Numbered from the stretch's first letter, positions 7,871 to 16,213 are shown. The stretch is DNA of 64,000 nucleotides from Bradyrhizobium sp. AZCC 2262 (GCF_036924535.1 NZ_JAZHRT010000001.1:6572001-6636000); one strand, 5' to 3'. Translations and numbers: made by a program. The notes: a model not told the origin generated them from the letters alone.

Positions 7871-8897
7871 GCAAGGCTCTGCTTTGGAACAAGGCTTATC
7901 TAACGGCGGTCAAAGGCTGGAGGTCACCGTCGGCGGCGACGAGGGCTCGCCCCGTCTCGACCGCGTGCTCGCGGTGCTTCGCCCGGAACTGTCGCGCTCG
8001 CGGCTGAAAGCGCTGATTCTGGCCGGTTCCGTCACCGCCAAAGGCGCCCCCATCCGCGACCCCGCTTATCATGTCGCGAGAGGCGATACGATCACAATCG
8101 ACGTCCCCGAAGCAGTGGCGCCGGAGCCTATGGGCGAAGATATCGCGCTCGACATTATCTATGAGGACGACGACATCATCGTCATCGACAAGCCGAAGGG
8201 CCTCGTCGTGCATCCGGCCGCCGGCCACGAGAGCGGCACGCTGGTCAACGCGCTGATCGCCCATTGCGGTGCCAGCCTTTCCGGCATCGGCGGCGTCCGC
8301 CGGCCGGGCATCGTGCACCGTCTCGACAAGGATACGACCGGGCTGATGGTGGTCGCCAAGAACGATCATGCCCATCAGTCGCTGACCGCGCAATTCGCCG
8401 ACCACGGCCGCACCGGGCCGATGCAACGGGGCTACATGGCCTTCGTCTGGGGCGTGCCCGGCCGCCAGCGCGGCACGGTCAACGCGCCGATCGACCGGCA
8501 CCCCTACGCCCGCGAAAAAATGGCGGTGCGTCCGGGCGGACGCGAGGCGGTCACGCATTGGGAATTGCAGGCGACCTATCAGGGGCGCGACGGCAAGCCG
8601 GTCGCCTCGTTTCTCGCCTGCCAGCTCGAGACCGGGCGGACGCATCAGATCCGGGTGCACCTCGCCCATATCGGCCACCCCCTGATGGGCGATGCCGTCT
8701 ATGGCCCACACTTCAAGACCAAGGCCGGGCAGCTCGGTACCCAAGGTAAGGATGCGCTCACCGCACTCGGCCGGCAGGCCCTGCACGCCTATCTGCTCGC
8801 CCTGGAACACCCCCGAACCGGGGAATTTTTGCATTGGGAGGCGGCTTTGCCGGAGGATTTGCTTCTCCTGCAACGGTCGCTGGAAGCGGCGCTATGA
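7869..8897 (+). CDS. rluD: RluD-family 23S rRNA pseudouridine synthase
   Basis: An S4 RNA-binding domain (residues about 20-70, RLDRVLAVL...SRSRLKALI) precedes the synthase domain with the catalytic motif HRLDKDTTGLMVVAKN, where the Asp of RLDKDT is the nucleophile, and later ETGRTHQIRVHLAHIGHPL. RluD makes the pseudouridines of 23S helix 69; RluA/RluC-type targets cannot be excluded from sequence alone. The annotated ATG overlaps the divergent gene's start; an internal start would shorten the N-terminus by few residues. rpoH follows on the same strand after 215 bases. Confidence 0.9.
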   Translation: MQGSALEQGLSNGGQRLEVTVGGDEGSPRLDRVLAVLRPELSRSRLKALILAGSVTAKGAPIRDPAYHVARGDTITIDVPEAVAPEPMGEDIALDIIYEDDDIIVIDKPKGLVVHPAAGHESGTLVNALIAHCGASLSGIGGVRRPGIVHRLDKDTTGLMVVAKNDHAHQSLTAQFADHGRTGPMQRGYMAFVWGVPGRQRGTVNAPIDRHPYAREKMAVRPGGREAVTHWELQATYQGRDGKPVASFLACQLETGRTHQIRVHLAHIGHPLMGDAVYGPHFKTKAGQLGTQGKDALTALGRQALHAYLLALEHPRTGEFLHWEAALPEDLLLLQRSLEAAL

Positions 8898-9024
8898 CGC
8901 AGCCCCTCCAGAAAATCGATGCCATGACAATGGGTTATGCCTGCCACACGGTGACGTGACGTCAGTATTCCTTCCCTATTTGTTCGTTTTCGGCTATGTT
9001 GCACCTGCGCTGAATATCCAGCGC

Positions 9025-9049
9025 GGAACATCGCAGCCTGGTCGGCTTT
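9025..9049 (+). promoter_or_regulatory. Possible EcfG/RpoE-type promoter ahead of rpoH
   Basis: GGAAC at 9025-9029 is followed after 16 bases by CTTT (consensus GGAAC-N16/17-CGTT, three of four in the second box). It sits about 65 bases before the rpoH ATG. General-stress control of an rpoH copy is known in Bradyrhizobium relatives, but this assignment rests on a partial match. Confidence 0.3.
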
Positions 9050-9112
9050 AACACAGCGATCACCTGCCGGGCCCGCCGCTATCGGGGGCCTGAACCACTG
9101 GAGGGCGCTCAA

Positions 9113-10012
9113 ATGGCCCGTACAGCTACGTTACCGGTTCTCAATGGAGAATCCGGTCTTTCCAGATACCTCGCCGAGATCCGCAAATTTCCGATGCTGG
9201 AGCCCCAGCAGGAATACATGTTCGCCAAGCGTTGGCGCGAACATGACGATCGCGACGCGGCACATCACCTTGTCACCAGCCATCTCCGGCTCGTGGCCAA
9301 GATCGCCATGGGCTATCGCGGCTACGGCCTGCCGATCTCCGAGGTCGTCTCGGAAGGCAATGTCGGCCTGATGCAGGCGGTCAAGCGGTTCGAGCCCGAG
9401 AAGGGTTTTCGTCTCGCCACCTACGCCATGTGGTGGATCAAGGCGTCGATACAAGAGTACATCCTGCGTTCCTGGTCGCTCGTGAAAATGGGAACCACCG
9501 CGAACCAGAAGAAGCTGTTCTTCAACCTGCGCAAGGCGAAGAGCAAGATCTCCGCGCTGGACGAGGGCGATCTCCGCCCCGACCAGGTAGCGATCATTGC
9601 CAAGCGCCTCGGCGTGACGAATCAGGACGTTGTCGACATGAACCGCCGCCTCGGTGGCGACGCGTCGCTCAACGCACCGATCCGCGACGACGGTGAAGCT
9701 GGCGAATGGCAGGACTGGCTGGTCGATAACTCGCCCAACCAGGAAGCCGTGATGGCCGAGCACGAGGAGTTCGATCATCGCCGGCAGGCGCTGAACGGCG
9801 CCATCGGTGTGCTCAATCCGCGCGAACGCCGCATCTTCGAGGCGCGGCGCCTGGCGGAAGACCCGATGACGCTGGAAGACCTCGCCGCCGAATTCGGCGT
9901 GTCGCGCGAGCGCGTGCGGCAGATCGAGGTCCGCGCTTTCGAGAAGGTGCAGTCGGCCGTCAAGGGCACGATTGCCCGGCAGGAAGCGGAAGCACTCGAA
10001 GCCGCGCACTGA
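9113..10012 (+). CDS. rpoH: RNA polymerase heat-shock sigma factor RpoH (sigma-32)
   Basis: 299 aa, full length. Region 2 is intact (SHLRLVAKIAMGYRGYGLP, then FRLATYAMWWIKASIQEYIL), the RpoH box is clear (NQKKLFFNLRKAKSK), and region 4 ends with the helix-turn-helix EDLAAEFGVSRERVRQIEVR. It directs core polymerase to chaperone and protease promoters; in this group several rpoH copies exist, and the copy beside an rluD-like gene is likely the general one. The start has a GGAGG-type ribosome site (CTGGAGGGCGC). A rho-independent terminator follows 28 bases after the stop. Confidence 0.97.
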   Translation: MARTATLPVLNGESGLSRYLAEIRKFPMLEPQQEYMFAKRWREHDDRDAAHHLVTSHLRLVAKIAMGYRGYGLPISEVVSEGNVGLMQAVKRFEPEKGFRLATYAMWWIKASIQEYILRSWSLVKMGTTANQKKLFFNLRKAKSKISALDEGDLRPDQVAIIAKRLGVTNQDVVDMNRRLGGDASLNAPIRDDGEAGEWQDWLVDNSPNQEAVMAEHEEFDHRRQALNGAIGVLNPRERRIFEARRLAEDPMTLEDLAAEFGVSRERVRQIEVRAFEKVQSAVKGTIARQEAEALEAAH

Positions 10013-10040
10013 TCGCGCTGGTCGAGGTAACGATTGACGA

Positions 10041-10071
10041 AAGCCGGCGGCAACGCCGGCTTTTTGTTTTT
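10041..10071 (+). terminator. Rho-independent terminator of rpoH
   Basis: A perfect 9-bp stem AAGCCGGCG / CGCCGGCTT with loop GCAA is followed by TTTGTTTTT. It lies 28 bases after the rpoH stop. Confidence 0.92.
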
Positions 10072-10094
10072 GGGGGTGTTGCCTTCACAAGCGC

Positions 10095-10222
10095 GTCGTC
10101 GTCCCTGCGAAAGCAGGGACCCATACGCCGCGGCGGTAATGATTTTACACGCCGGTAGTTATCGTTCATCTCCAACTACGACGGCCGCGGCGTATGGGTC
10201 CCCGCGTTCGCGGGGACGACGA
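10095..10222. repeat. Long palindromic repeat, GTCGTCCCTGCG...family, copy 1
   Basis: The left arm has CGTCGTCCCTGCGAAAGCAG and CCCATACGCCGCGGC; the right arm inverts it as GCCGCGGCGTATGGGTCCC and CGCGGGGACGACG. The central loop differs from copies at 15077-15175 and 16067-16190. Confidence 0.85.
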
Positions 10223-10294
10223 GTTGAGAGAGCCCCTCAATCATACGTCCGCAGATAATCCGCGATGCTGGTCGGCGGGTCGAGCGTGCCCGCC

Positions 10295-10918
10295 CTACTC
10301 CCCCCACTCCCGCGCCATCGTCGCGAGCGCGCAGCCTTCGCAATAGCGGGCGTCCTTGAAGTCGATCCAGTTGTGCGCATAGACGCGATCGAGCGGAATG
10401 CCGTAACGCGCGCGCAGCACTTTTACGAGAATTTTCCACGCCGCGATCTGCACCTCAGTAGGCCCGCGCGTCACGTCGGGAAAATTGCCGGCGAATTCGA
10501 CGCCGACCGAATTGTTGCCGACGACCTGGCGATAAGTCGGGCCGTTGTCGATATACTTGTTGTCGTTGCGGTTGGCGCCGTCGCCATGGGTCGGAACCAG
10601 ATGTTCGGCAACCGCCCAGTACACCGTGCCGTCGGTTTCGACCCAGACCATGACGCCGCGCCGGGTCGGGTTCTTCGACTGCGCCTGCGCGCCGCCGCGC
10701 GCGGAGCCTGCCGGCCCTTCGGTCTGGTGCACGATGATGTTGCGCCAGGGATGGGCTTTCGCGAGGTCACCCCATGGCGCGAGCCAGACCATCTTCAGGC
10801 CGGGAATATCGGGTGTGCCCGACGAGCGCGCGATCATAGCGAGGTCGGGCGTTTGCGCGGAGGCGGATACGGAGAATGCGAAGGCGCAAACCGCCAGCGC
10901 AAGTGCACGAAGGTTCAT
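10295..10918 (-). CDS. Exported N-acetylmuramoyl-L-alanine amidase (amidase_2 type)
   Basis: A signal peptide (MNLRALALAVCAFAFSVSAS, AQ) leads a single amidase_2/PGRP-like domain. Zinc-site features include the first His in RNIIVHQTEGPAGS and a second in DRVYAHNWIDFKDARYCEGC; NNSVGVEFAGNFPD is the conserved core strand. It would cut the bond between muramic acid and L-Ala in peptidoglycan, in cell separation or recycling. 207 aa is normal for a single-domain exported amidase. No obvious operon partner. Confidence 0.82.
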   Translation of the reverse strand: MNLRALALAVCAFAFSVSASAQTPDLAMIARSSGTPDIPGLKMVWLAPWGDLAKAHPWRNIIVHQTEGPAGSARGGAQAQSKNPTRRGVMVWVETDGTVYWAVAEHLVPTHGDGANRNDNKYIDNGPTYRQVVGNNSVGVEFAGNFPDVTRGPTEVQIAAWKILVKVLRARYGIPLDRVYAHNWIDFKDARYCEGCALATMAREWGE

Positions 10919-10967
10919 GTCTCACGGCCCGATGACGGACCTCAATAACACGCTCGGCCCTTGTTCG

Positions 10968-11038
10968 ACGCGTTTTCTTCACACGAACCGGTAGCCACCC
11001 CCGGATCAAGTCCGAGGGCATGCTTCGCTCGAAAACGC
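10968..11038. repeat. Short intergenic element of the ACGCG...AAAACGCTT type
   Basis: The stretch has CGACGCGTTTTCTTCACACG, GAACCGGTAGCCA and TTCGCTCGAAAACGCTTT; related pieces sharing AACCGGTATCCACTT lie at 25198-25242 and 28261-28312. Confidence 0.55.
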
Positions 11039-11039
11039 T

Positions 11040-12272
11040 TTAGGCCCGCTTGCGCAGGCCCATATCCGATAGCCCCCGTGTTTCGGGGTCGGGCACCAGC
11101 GGCGGCGCCGGGTCGTAGGTCGCAAAGCCGTTGCGGCCGGCCTTCTTGGCGTCGTAGAGCGCATGGTCGGCGGCCGCAATCAGGCGGTCGGGATAGGCGC
11201 CCATCTCGCGGGCCCATTGCGCGACGCCGATCGAGACTGCGATCGGGATGTCGTTGCCGGCGCATTGTTCGGCGTCCGCACGGCAGACCTCCAGCACGCG
11301 GCGCGCGATCATGGCGCCTTCGCGCAGCGTCGATGACGGCAGCACGATGCAGAATTCGTCGCCGCCGGTCCGTGCCAGCATGTCGCCGGGTCGCAGGCGG
11401 GTCTGCGCCATCAGGGTGAAATGCTGCAGGCAGGCGTCGCCGGCAGCGTGGCCATGGGTATCGTTGATACCCTTGAAGCCGTCGAGATCGATTACCAGTA
11501 GCGCGAACGGCTGACCGCTGCGTTCGGAGCGCGCGCATTCTTCCGTCAGGCGCTGCAGCAGATGGCGGCGGTTGCCGACGCCGGTGAGATCGTCGAGCAG
11601 CGCGAGATCCGCGACCTCGTTGCGCAGGCGGTCCATCGCCATCAGCAGGAAGCCGAAATTCAGCGCCATCGACAGGAACACCAGCACCAGGATGACGACC
11701 GATTGCGCCGGGCTGAAATGCATGTAGGAGAAGCCGCCGCCGTCGATGGTGGTCACCGCGCCGATCCACCTGGCGACGAAAATGGCCATGATGAGAATGG
11801 TAACGATGCCGGCCAGCCGGGCGCCCGGATTGACGCGCCCCTCATGCCGCGACAGCAGCAGCTTCAGACTGCGCAGCATCGGCAGCGCCTGGGCGATCGT
11901 AAAGACGGTCATTCGCGCCGGCACGCTGTCATGGACGAACGTAAAGAAGCACAGGCCGGCCACGCCCAGCCCGGTGATCAGCAGGGTGTCGCGCCAGGAA
12001 ACCGGCTGATTGAAGAACTTGCGGATGCCCATCGCAGCCAGGCAGATCGCCAGGATCAATGCGGTGCCGGCAAACAGCAGCGGTACCAGCGAATCCGGGA
12101 AAACCACGCGCAGCATCGCCAGCGCCGCGCCGGCCGCAGCGACGAATGCCGAACCGGTCCAGAACCGCGCGGCTTCGAACGACGGATAGCTGCGCATGAC
12201 GTAGGCCCAGATCAGGCCCAGCGCGAGAAAATTGATGACGAACACCGTCCAAAGCGTCGGAACGCTCAGCAT
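11040..12272 (-). CDS. Membrane-bound diguanylate cyclase (GGDEF)
   Basis: About 410 aa with a start at ATG 12272 (a GTG at 12275 is adjacent). The N-terminal half holds five or six membrane helices without a recognised sensor domain. The GGDEF domain is complete: DDLTGVGNRRHLL, FALLVIDLDGFKGINDTHGH, and the active site RTGGDEFCIVLP. RPGD lies exactly five residues before GGDEF, the allosteric I-site (RxxD), so the enzyme is probably active and inhibited by its product c-di-GMP. No EAL domain. The gene stands alone. Confidence 0.93.
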   Translation of the reverse strand: MLSVPTLWTVFVINFLALGLIWAYVMRSYPSFEAARFWTGSAFVAAAGAALAMLRVVFPDSLVPLLFAGTALILAICLAAMGIRKFFNQPVSWRDTLLITGLGVAGLCFFTFVHDSVPARMTVFTIAQALPMLRSLKLLLSRHEGRVNPGARLAGIVTILIMAIFVARWIGAVTTIDGGGFSYMHFSPAQSVVILVLVFLSMALNFGFLLMAMDRLRNEVADLALLDDLTGVGNRRHLLQRLTEECARSERSGQPFALLVIDLDGFKGINDTHGHAAGDACLQHFTLMAQTRLRPGDMLARTGGDEFCIVLPSSTLREGAMIARRVLEVCRADAEQCAGNDIPIAVSIGVAQWAREMGAYPDRLIAAADHALYDAKKAGRNGFATYDPAPPLVPDPETRGLSDMGLRKRA

Positions 12273-12710
12273 CACGAACCCGGGACGCGCACGTCCCGTC
12301 TCCCCTGTTGTCTAACGACCGCTCGAGACCTCCGCCTCGCGCTTTCTCCCACGACGATTCTCGTTGTCTTGCCCCGTCGTCTTGCGGAACAAAGTGCATC
12401 CGCGCCGCTTAACGGACCCTGACTGCCGCCGGCCAATCCAAACCGTGGTTTTGAATTGATGAAGATCGTCGACGTCAGGACATCGTTAAGCATGATGCGC
12501 GCGATGCGAACGGCGGTGACGAGGCGCGTTTCGGCAAAAAATCACATCAAAATGCACAACAACTGTGGATAACGTGATGACAACGCCATGACGGCACGCG
12601 GCAGCGGCCTCCGAATCTGGTGGGATTGTCATCGAGGATGTTGCGAGGCTGGCCCTCCGCCAAGCATGCCTCGGTGTCGCGTTCAATCCATGAAACCTTG
12701 AGAGGATACT
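12273..12710. other. Intergenic stretch, no gene seen
   Basis: Short frames on both strands lack family resemblance or codon bias. It must carry the promoters of the diguanylate cyclase (leftward) and of the small Lys/Ala peptide gene (rightward); no clear boxes were identified. Confidence 0.5.
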
Positions 12711-12773
12711 ATGGCTAAGAAAGCGAAGAAGGCGAAGAAGGCGAAGAAGGCCAAGAAGTCGAAGAAGAAGTGA
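12711..12773 (+). CDS. 20-residue Lys/Ala-rich basic peptide
   Basis: ATG at 12711 with a good ribosome site (GAGAGG, five bases upstream) opens a 20-codon frame built from the repeat Ala-Lys-Lys: five AKK units, then SKKK and TGA; 13 of 20 residues are Lys. It resembles the AKK-type tails of histone H1-like bacterial proteins but stands alone. Lys codons are nearly all AAG. A UUCG-loop terminator lies 67 bases downstream. Binding to DNA, RNA or the envelope is plausible from charge alone. Similar tiny basic ORFs occur in Bradyrhizobium genomes. Confidence 0.6.
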   Translation: MAKKAKKAKKAKKAKKSKKK

Positions 12774-12839
12774 ATTTTGGCCCGGGTGGAGTGCTCAGCT
12801 CTGCCCGGGCTCCCAACTCCGGGTGCAATTTGGAGAATA

Positions 12840-12862
12840 GCGGGCCTTCGGTCCGCCTTTTT
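12840..12862 (+). terminator. Rho-independent terminator with UUCG loop
   Basis: Stem GCGGGCC / GGTCCGC (one G-T pair) closed around a C(UUCG)G tetraloop and followed by CTTTTT. It would end the small basic-peptide transcript. Confidence 0.8.
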
Positions 12863-12886
12863 CGTTCCTGCGAATGGCGCCGAGAT

Positions 12887-12964
12887 GTAGCCCGGATGAG
12901 CGCAAGCGACATCCGGGATGACATAAGCACCGGCCCCGGATATCGCTGCGCTCATCCGGGCTAC
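12887..12964. repeat. Palindromic repeat, GTAGCCCGGATGAG type
   Basis: Arms GTAGCCCGGATGAGCGCAAG and the inverted CGCTGCGCTCATCCGGGCTA frame the inner pair GACATCCGGG / CCCCGGATATC. Same family as 4815-4885. Confidence 0.85.
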
Positions 12965-12970
12965 GGAACT

Positions 12971-13588
12971 TCAGCGCTCCGCAAACGCGAGCTTGGCGCC
13001 GAGTGCGGCGAAGCCGGCGGCAAAACTCCGGCGCAGCCAGGCCATCGCCTTCGGCCGGGTGATGACGCGGTCGCGCAAGGAGGCTGCGAACAGGCCGTAG
13101 ACCGCGAACACCACGAACGTCATCGCCATGAAAGCCGTGCTCAATTCCAGCATCCGCGCCAGCGGGTGCGGCTCGTCGACGGCGACGAACTGCGGCAGGA
13201 AGGCCAGGAAGAAGATCGACAGCTTTGGATTGAGGATGTTGATCAGGATGGCGGTCACGATGACGCGCCGGCTGGAGCGCGCCGAGGCCGCGGGGCGCGT
13301 GTCGATCGACAGCGCGCCCGTCTCGCGCAACGCCTGCCAGGCCATGTAGAGCAGGTACACCACGCCGCACCATTTCAGCGCGGCAAACGCCAGGGCACTC
13401 GTATGCAGCACCGCGGCCAGCCCAAGCATGGCGGCCAGCATCTGCGGCACGATGCCGAGCGTGCAGCCAAACGCCGCCGCGATGGAAGGCCGCGCACCTG
13501 ATGTCAGCGCCACCGCCAGCGTATAGAGCACGCCGGTGCCGGGGGAAGCGACTACGATCAGCGAGGTCAACAGGAACGACAGCGTCAT
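12971..13588 (-). CDS. LysE/RhtB-family amino-acid exporter
   Basis: 205 aa with six predicted membrane helices. Typical features are VVASPGTGVLYTLAVALTSG after helix 1, the GCTLGIVPQMLAA segment, and the family core ILINILNPKLSIFFLAFLPQ. These proteins export amino acids or related compounds through the inner membrane; the substrate is not evident. A second family member is at 32544-33161. Confidence 0.9.
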   Translation of the reverse strand: MTLSFLLTSLIVVASPGTGVLYTLAVALTSGARPSIAAAFGCTLGIVPQMLAAMLGLAAVLHTSALAFAALKWCGVVYLLYMAWQALRETGALSIDTRPAASARSSRRVIVTAILINILNPKLSIFFLAFLPQFVAVDEPHPLARMLELSTAFMAMTFVVFAVYGLFAASLRDRVITRPKAMAWLRRSFAAGFAALGAKLAFAER

Positions 13589-13656
13589 GGTCAGCCATTA
13601 CCACGCCAACCCCGGGCGTGGAAGCATGGCGCCGCCCTTCACGAACGCGCGCACGG

Positions 13657-14055
13657 TCAGCCTTCGCGGTGATGCCGCCTTTCATGCACCATCCGTTCCG
13701 CCTCCCGGATCACGTCGAGCGGCGCCCACGGCTTGGCCCAGAACTGGACGCCATCGGGCAATTCCTGATGCAGCGGTTTGCCCGAGGTGACGATCACCCC
13801 GATGTCGGGGTTGTACTTCCTGGCGATGTGCGCGAGCTCGACGCCGTCCATGTTGCCGGCGAGCTGCACGTCGGTCATCATCAAAACCAGACTGCCGGCG
13901 GCGCGCTCGAGCACCAGCTCCGCGGCCTCCGCGCTTTCGCATTCGATGACATCGACGTCGCTTTCCTCCAGCAATAGGCAAATCATATCCCGTTGCATCG
14001 GATCGTCTTCGACGATAAGGGCGGTTGCGCGACGATTGGGTTTTGAATGTCCCAT
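13657..14055 (-). CDS. Single-domain response regulator (CheY-like)
   Basis: A receiver domain alone: acidic pair in LIVEDDPMQRDM, phospho-acceptor Asp in LMMTDVQLAGNMDG, Thr/Ser in VIVTSGKP and Lys in FWAKPW. The start at 14055 is fixed by AGGAGG five bases upstream (14061-14066); the longer ORF from 14076 is not needed. No output domain, so it works through protein contacts or phosphotransfer. No kinase gene is adjacent; 52427-52831 is a similar protein. Confidence 0.9.
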   Translation of the reverse strand: MGHSKPNRRATALIVEDDPMQRDMICLLLEESDVDVIECESAEAAELVLERAAGSLVLMMTDVQLAGNMDGVELAHIARKYNPDIGVIVTSGKPLHQELPDGVQFWAKPWAPLDVIREAERMVHERRHHREG

Positions 14056-14207
14056 GTGAGCCTCCTCAGGATTCACGTCGCATTGGCGATGCCACTTTCT
14101 GTCGGGTAGTCGACGTTAAGCGCGGAAACCGCTTTAAGGTTCGGTTCCAATTTGCGAAAGTTGCGGAACCCGCCTTCTTTTTCATCGCTGCAAGGAGCCC
14201 GATACCA

Positions 14208-15050
14208 ATGACTGCAATATCCGGAAGTGCGGCCGCCGTGACCGGCGCCGCCAGCGGCATCGGCCGCGCGCTCGCGCTGCAGCTGGCCGCGCGCGGCTGC
14301 GACCTGGCGCTTGCCGACCGCGACGAGGCGGGGCTGCAGCAGGTGGCCGCCGAGATCGGCAAAGCCGGCGCGCGCAAGGTATCGACCCACCGCGTCGATG
14401 TCGGCGAGCCCACCCAGATCCAGGAATTCGCGCAAGCCGCCATTGCCACCCACCCTTCGCTGAACATCGTCATCAACAATGCCGGCGTAGCCCTGATGGG
14501 CAGCTTCAACGAGGTCGACCAGGCGCAAATGGAATGGCTGATCAACATCAATTTCTGGGGCGTGGTGCACGGCACCCGCGTGTTCCTGCCGCACCTTTCG
14601 CAACAGCGCGAGGCGCATATCGTCAACCTCTCCTCGATCTTCGGCATCATCGCGCCGCCGGGCCAGACCGCGTATTGCGCGGCCAAGTTTGCCGTGCGCG
14701 GCTTTTCGGAAAGCCTGCGGCATGAGCTGGCGATGGCGAACAGTCCGGTGAAGCTGTCGGTGGTGCATCCCGGCGGGGTGCTGACCAACATTGTGCGCAA
14801 CTCCCGCACCGGAAGCGGCATCACCGACAATGCCCGCCGTGCCGAATCCATCGACCGCTTTGACTCGATCGCGAAAACCACGCCGCCGCTCGCAGCACAG
14901 CGCATCATTGCCGGCATCGAGAAAAACCAGCCGCGCATTCTGATCGGCAACGATGCGTGGTTCATGGATCTGTTACAGCGATTTCGCCCGGCGACGTATT
15001 GGTCGGTGCTGGCGAAGCGGATCGAGAAGATGGGTCGGCACTCGAAATAG
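14208..15050 (+). CDS. Short-chain dehydrogenase/reductase
   Basis: 280 aa from the ATG at 14208, which has AAGGAG upstream. Classical SDR features: cofactor motif TGAASGIG, Asp after strand 2 (LALADRDEAG; favours NAD), NNAG in IVINNAGVALMG, catalytic Ser in NLSSIFG and YCAAK. The substrate is unknown; the C-terminal part (RFRPATYWSVLAKRIEKMG) resembles SDRs acting on lipids or sterol-like molecules. Transcribed away from the response regulator. Confidence 0.9.
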   Translation: MTAISGSAAAVTGAASGIGRALALQLAARGCDLALADRDEAGLQQVAAEIGKAGARKVSTHRVDVGEPTQIQEFAQAAIATHPSLNIVINNAGVALMGSFNEVDQAQMEWLININFWGVVHGTRVFLPHLSQQREAHIVNLSSIFGIIAPPGQTAYCAAKFAVRGFSESLRHELAMANSPVKLSVVHPGGVLTNIVRNSRTGSGITDNARRAESIDRFDSIAKTTPPLAAQRIIAGIEKNQPRILIGNDAWFMDLLQRFRPATYWSVLAKRIEKMGRHSK

Positions 15051-15076
15051 AAGGCGGTGCCGTCGCGCGCACCAAT

Positions 15077-15175
15077 GTCATCCCCGCGCAGGCGGGGATC
15101 CAGTACGCCGCGGCTTCCCGGTTCAATTGCGACTGTCTCTGGACTACTGGATCACCCGCGTTCGCGGGTGATGAC
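15077..15175. repeat. Palindromic repeat, copy 2 of the ACGCCGCGGC family
   Basis: GTCATCCCCGCGCAGGCGGG and GATCCAGTACGCCGCGGC, with the inverted arm ACTACTGGATCACCCGCG and TTCGCGGGTGATGAC. It is a diverged relative of 10095-10222 and 16067-16190. Confidence 0.8.
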
Positions 15176-15199
15176 GGCTCGAAATGAGGAGGGACAGAG

Positions 15200-16006
15200 C
15201 TACCGCCCGACTAACCGATCCGCAAAATAGCCGATCGTCTTGCGGTAGATGGTCGCCCTGTTCCACTCGCGCATGGCTTCGAAATTCGCGGTGCCCTCGC
15301 CGTATGGCGCGCCGCCCTTGAAGCCGCTCGAGTGCAGCAGGTTCGCGGTGGAGGCGAGCACGTCGGGCACGCTGTGGCGGAGATCGACATGGCCGTTGCC
15401 GTCGAAATCGACGCCGTATTTGATGTAGGACGACGGCAGAAATTGCGTCTGGCCGATTTCGCCGGCGAAGGCGCCGATCAGGTCGCGCAAGGGAAGATCG
15501 CCGCGCTCCACGATCTTCAGCGCCGCCAGCAACTCGCCCTGGAACAATTCAGTGCGACGGCAATCATGCGCCATCGTCGTCAGCGTGCGGATCACCGGCA
15601 TCTTGCCGATGTCGCCCTTGCCGAAATCGCTCTCCAGCCCCCAGATCGCGACCACGATTTCCGGCGGCACGCCAAACTTCTGCTCGATGCGCGCCAGCAA
15701 TGATCCGTGCCGCAGCAGCATCTGCCGGCCGATGTTGATGCGGCCGGGGCCGACGCGGGTCGAGACATATTGCTCGAACGATTTGTTGAAGGTGCCGCGC
15801 TGGCGGCGGTCGAAGGCCAGCACCGCGGGGTCCTGCGTGACGCCGGCAAACGCCTGGCCGATCACCGCTTGCGAAACGCCGGCCGCCGCGGCCTCCTGCG
15901 ACATCGCGGAAACGAAGGTGTTGAAATCGCCGCCGCAGCGGGCGGCGTAGGTTGGGGTGGAGATGATGACGGCACTGAGGAAAATGGCCCAACGAAACAT
16001 GCGCAT
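15200..16006 (-). CDS. MltB-family lytic murein transglycosylase
   Basis: 268 aa with a signal peptide (MRMFRWAIFLSAVIISTPTY, AARC). The SLT-like domain has the catalytic Glu in IVVAIWGLESDFGKG and the family block GEIGQTQFLPSSYIKYG, plus DFDGNGHVDL. It cleaves glycan strands to 1,6-anhydro ends in the periplasm. No peptidoglycan-binding domain. A paralogue lies next to it at 16214-17008, separated by a repeat. Confidence 0.93.
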   Translation of the reverse strand: MRMFRWAIFLSAVIISTPTYAARCGGDFNTFVSAMSQEAAAAGVSQAVIGQAFAGVTQDPAVLAFDRRQRGTFNKSFEQYVSTRVGPGRINIGRQMLLRHGSLLARIEQKFGVPPEIVVAIWGLESDFGKGDIGKMPVIRTLTTMAHDCRRTELFQGELLAALKIVERGDLPLRDLIGAFAGEIGQTQFLPSSYIKYGVDFDGNGHVDLRHSVPDVLASTANLLHSSGFKGGAPYGEGTANFEAMREWNRATIYRKTIGYFADRLVGR

Positions 16007-16066
16007 GCGAATCCCTTGTTAGCTCTCACCCCGATCATGCCATGGGAAAATGGGGCGCGAAACCTT

Positions 16067-16190
16067 CGTCGTCCCTGCGAAAGCAGGGACCCATACGCCG
16101 CGGCCGATGTTGTTTAAGCCGAAGGGTTGACGGCTTGGCTTCAACAATTGCCGCCTGTGGTTATGGGTCCCTGCTTTCGCAGGGACGACG
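16067..16190. repeat. Palindromic repeat, copy 3 of the CGTCGTCCCTGCG family
   Basis: Left arm CGTCGTCCCTGCGAAAGCAG and right arm CTGCTTTCGCAGGGACGACG are near-perfect inverses; the middle differs from copy 1. It sits between the two transglycosylase genes. Confidence 0.88.
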
Positions 16191-16213
16191 GCACGACTGG
16201 TGGCGCGAGCCCC

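Noticed and set aside
9113..9120. ROSE-type RNA thermometer at the rpoH leader
   Set aside because: No stem sequestering the AGGG ribosome site with the characteristic conserved G-UUCC-type pairing was found upstream.
11562..12422. 286-aa Gln/Arg/His-rich frame opposite the diguanylate cyclase
   Set aside because: Composition typical of an antisense frame; no domain.
12683..12955. Phe-rich membrane-like frame opposite the Lys/Ala peptide
   Set aside because: It is the antisense reading of the AAG repeat (CTT = Leu, TTC = Phe), so apparent hydrophobicity is an artefact.
10095..16190. Possible CRISPR-like array because three similar units occur close together
   Set aside because: Units are kilobases apart, palindromic and between genes, with no regular spacers and no cas genes.
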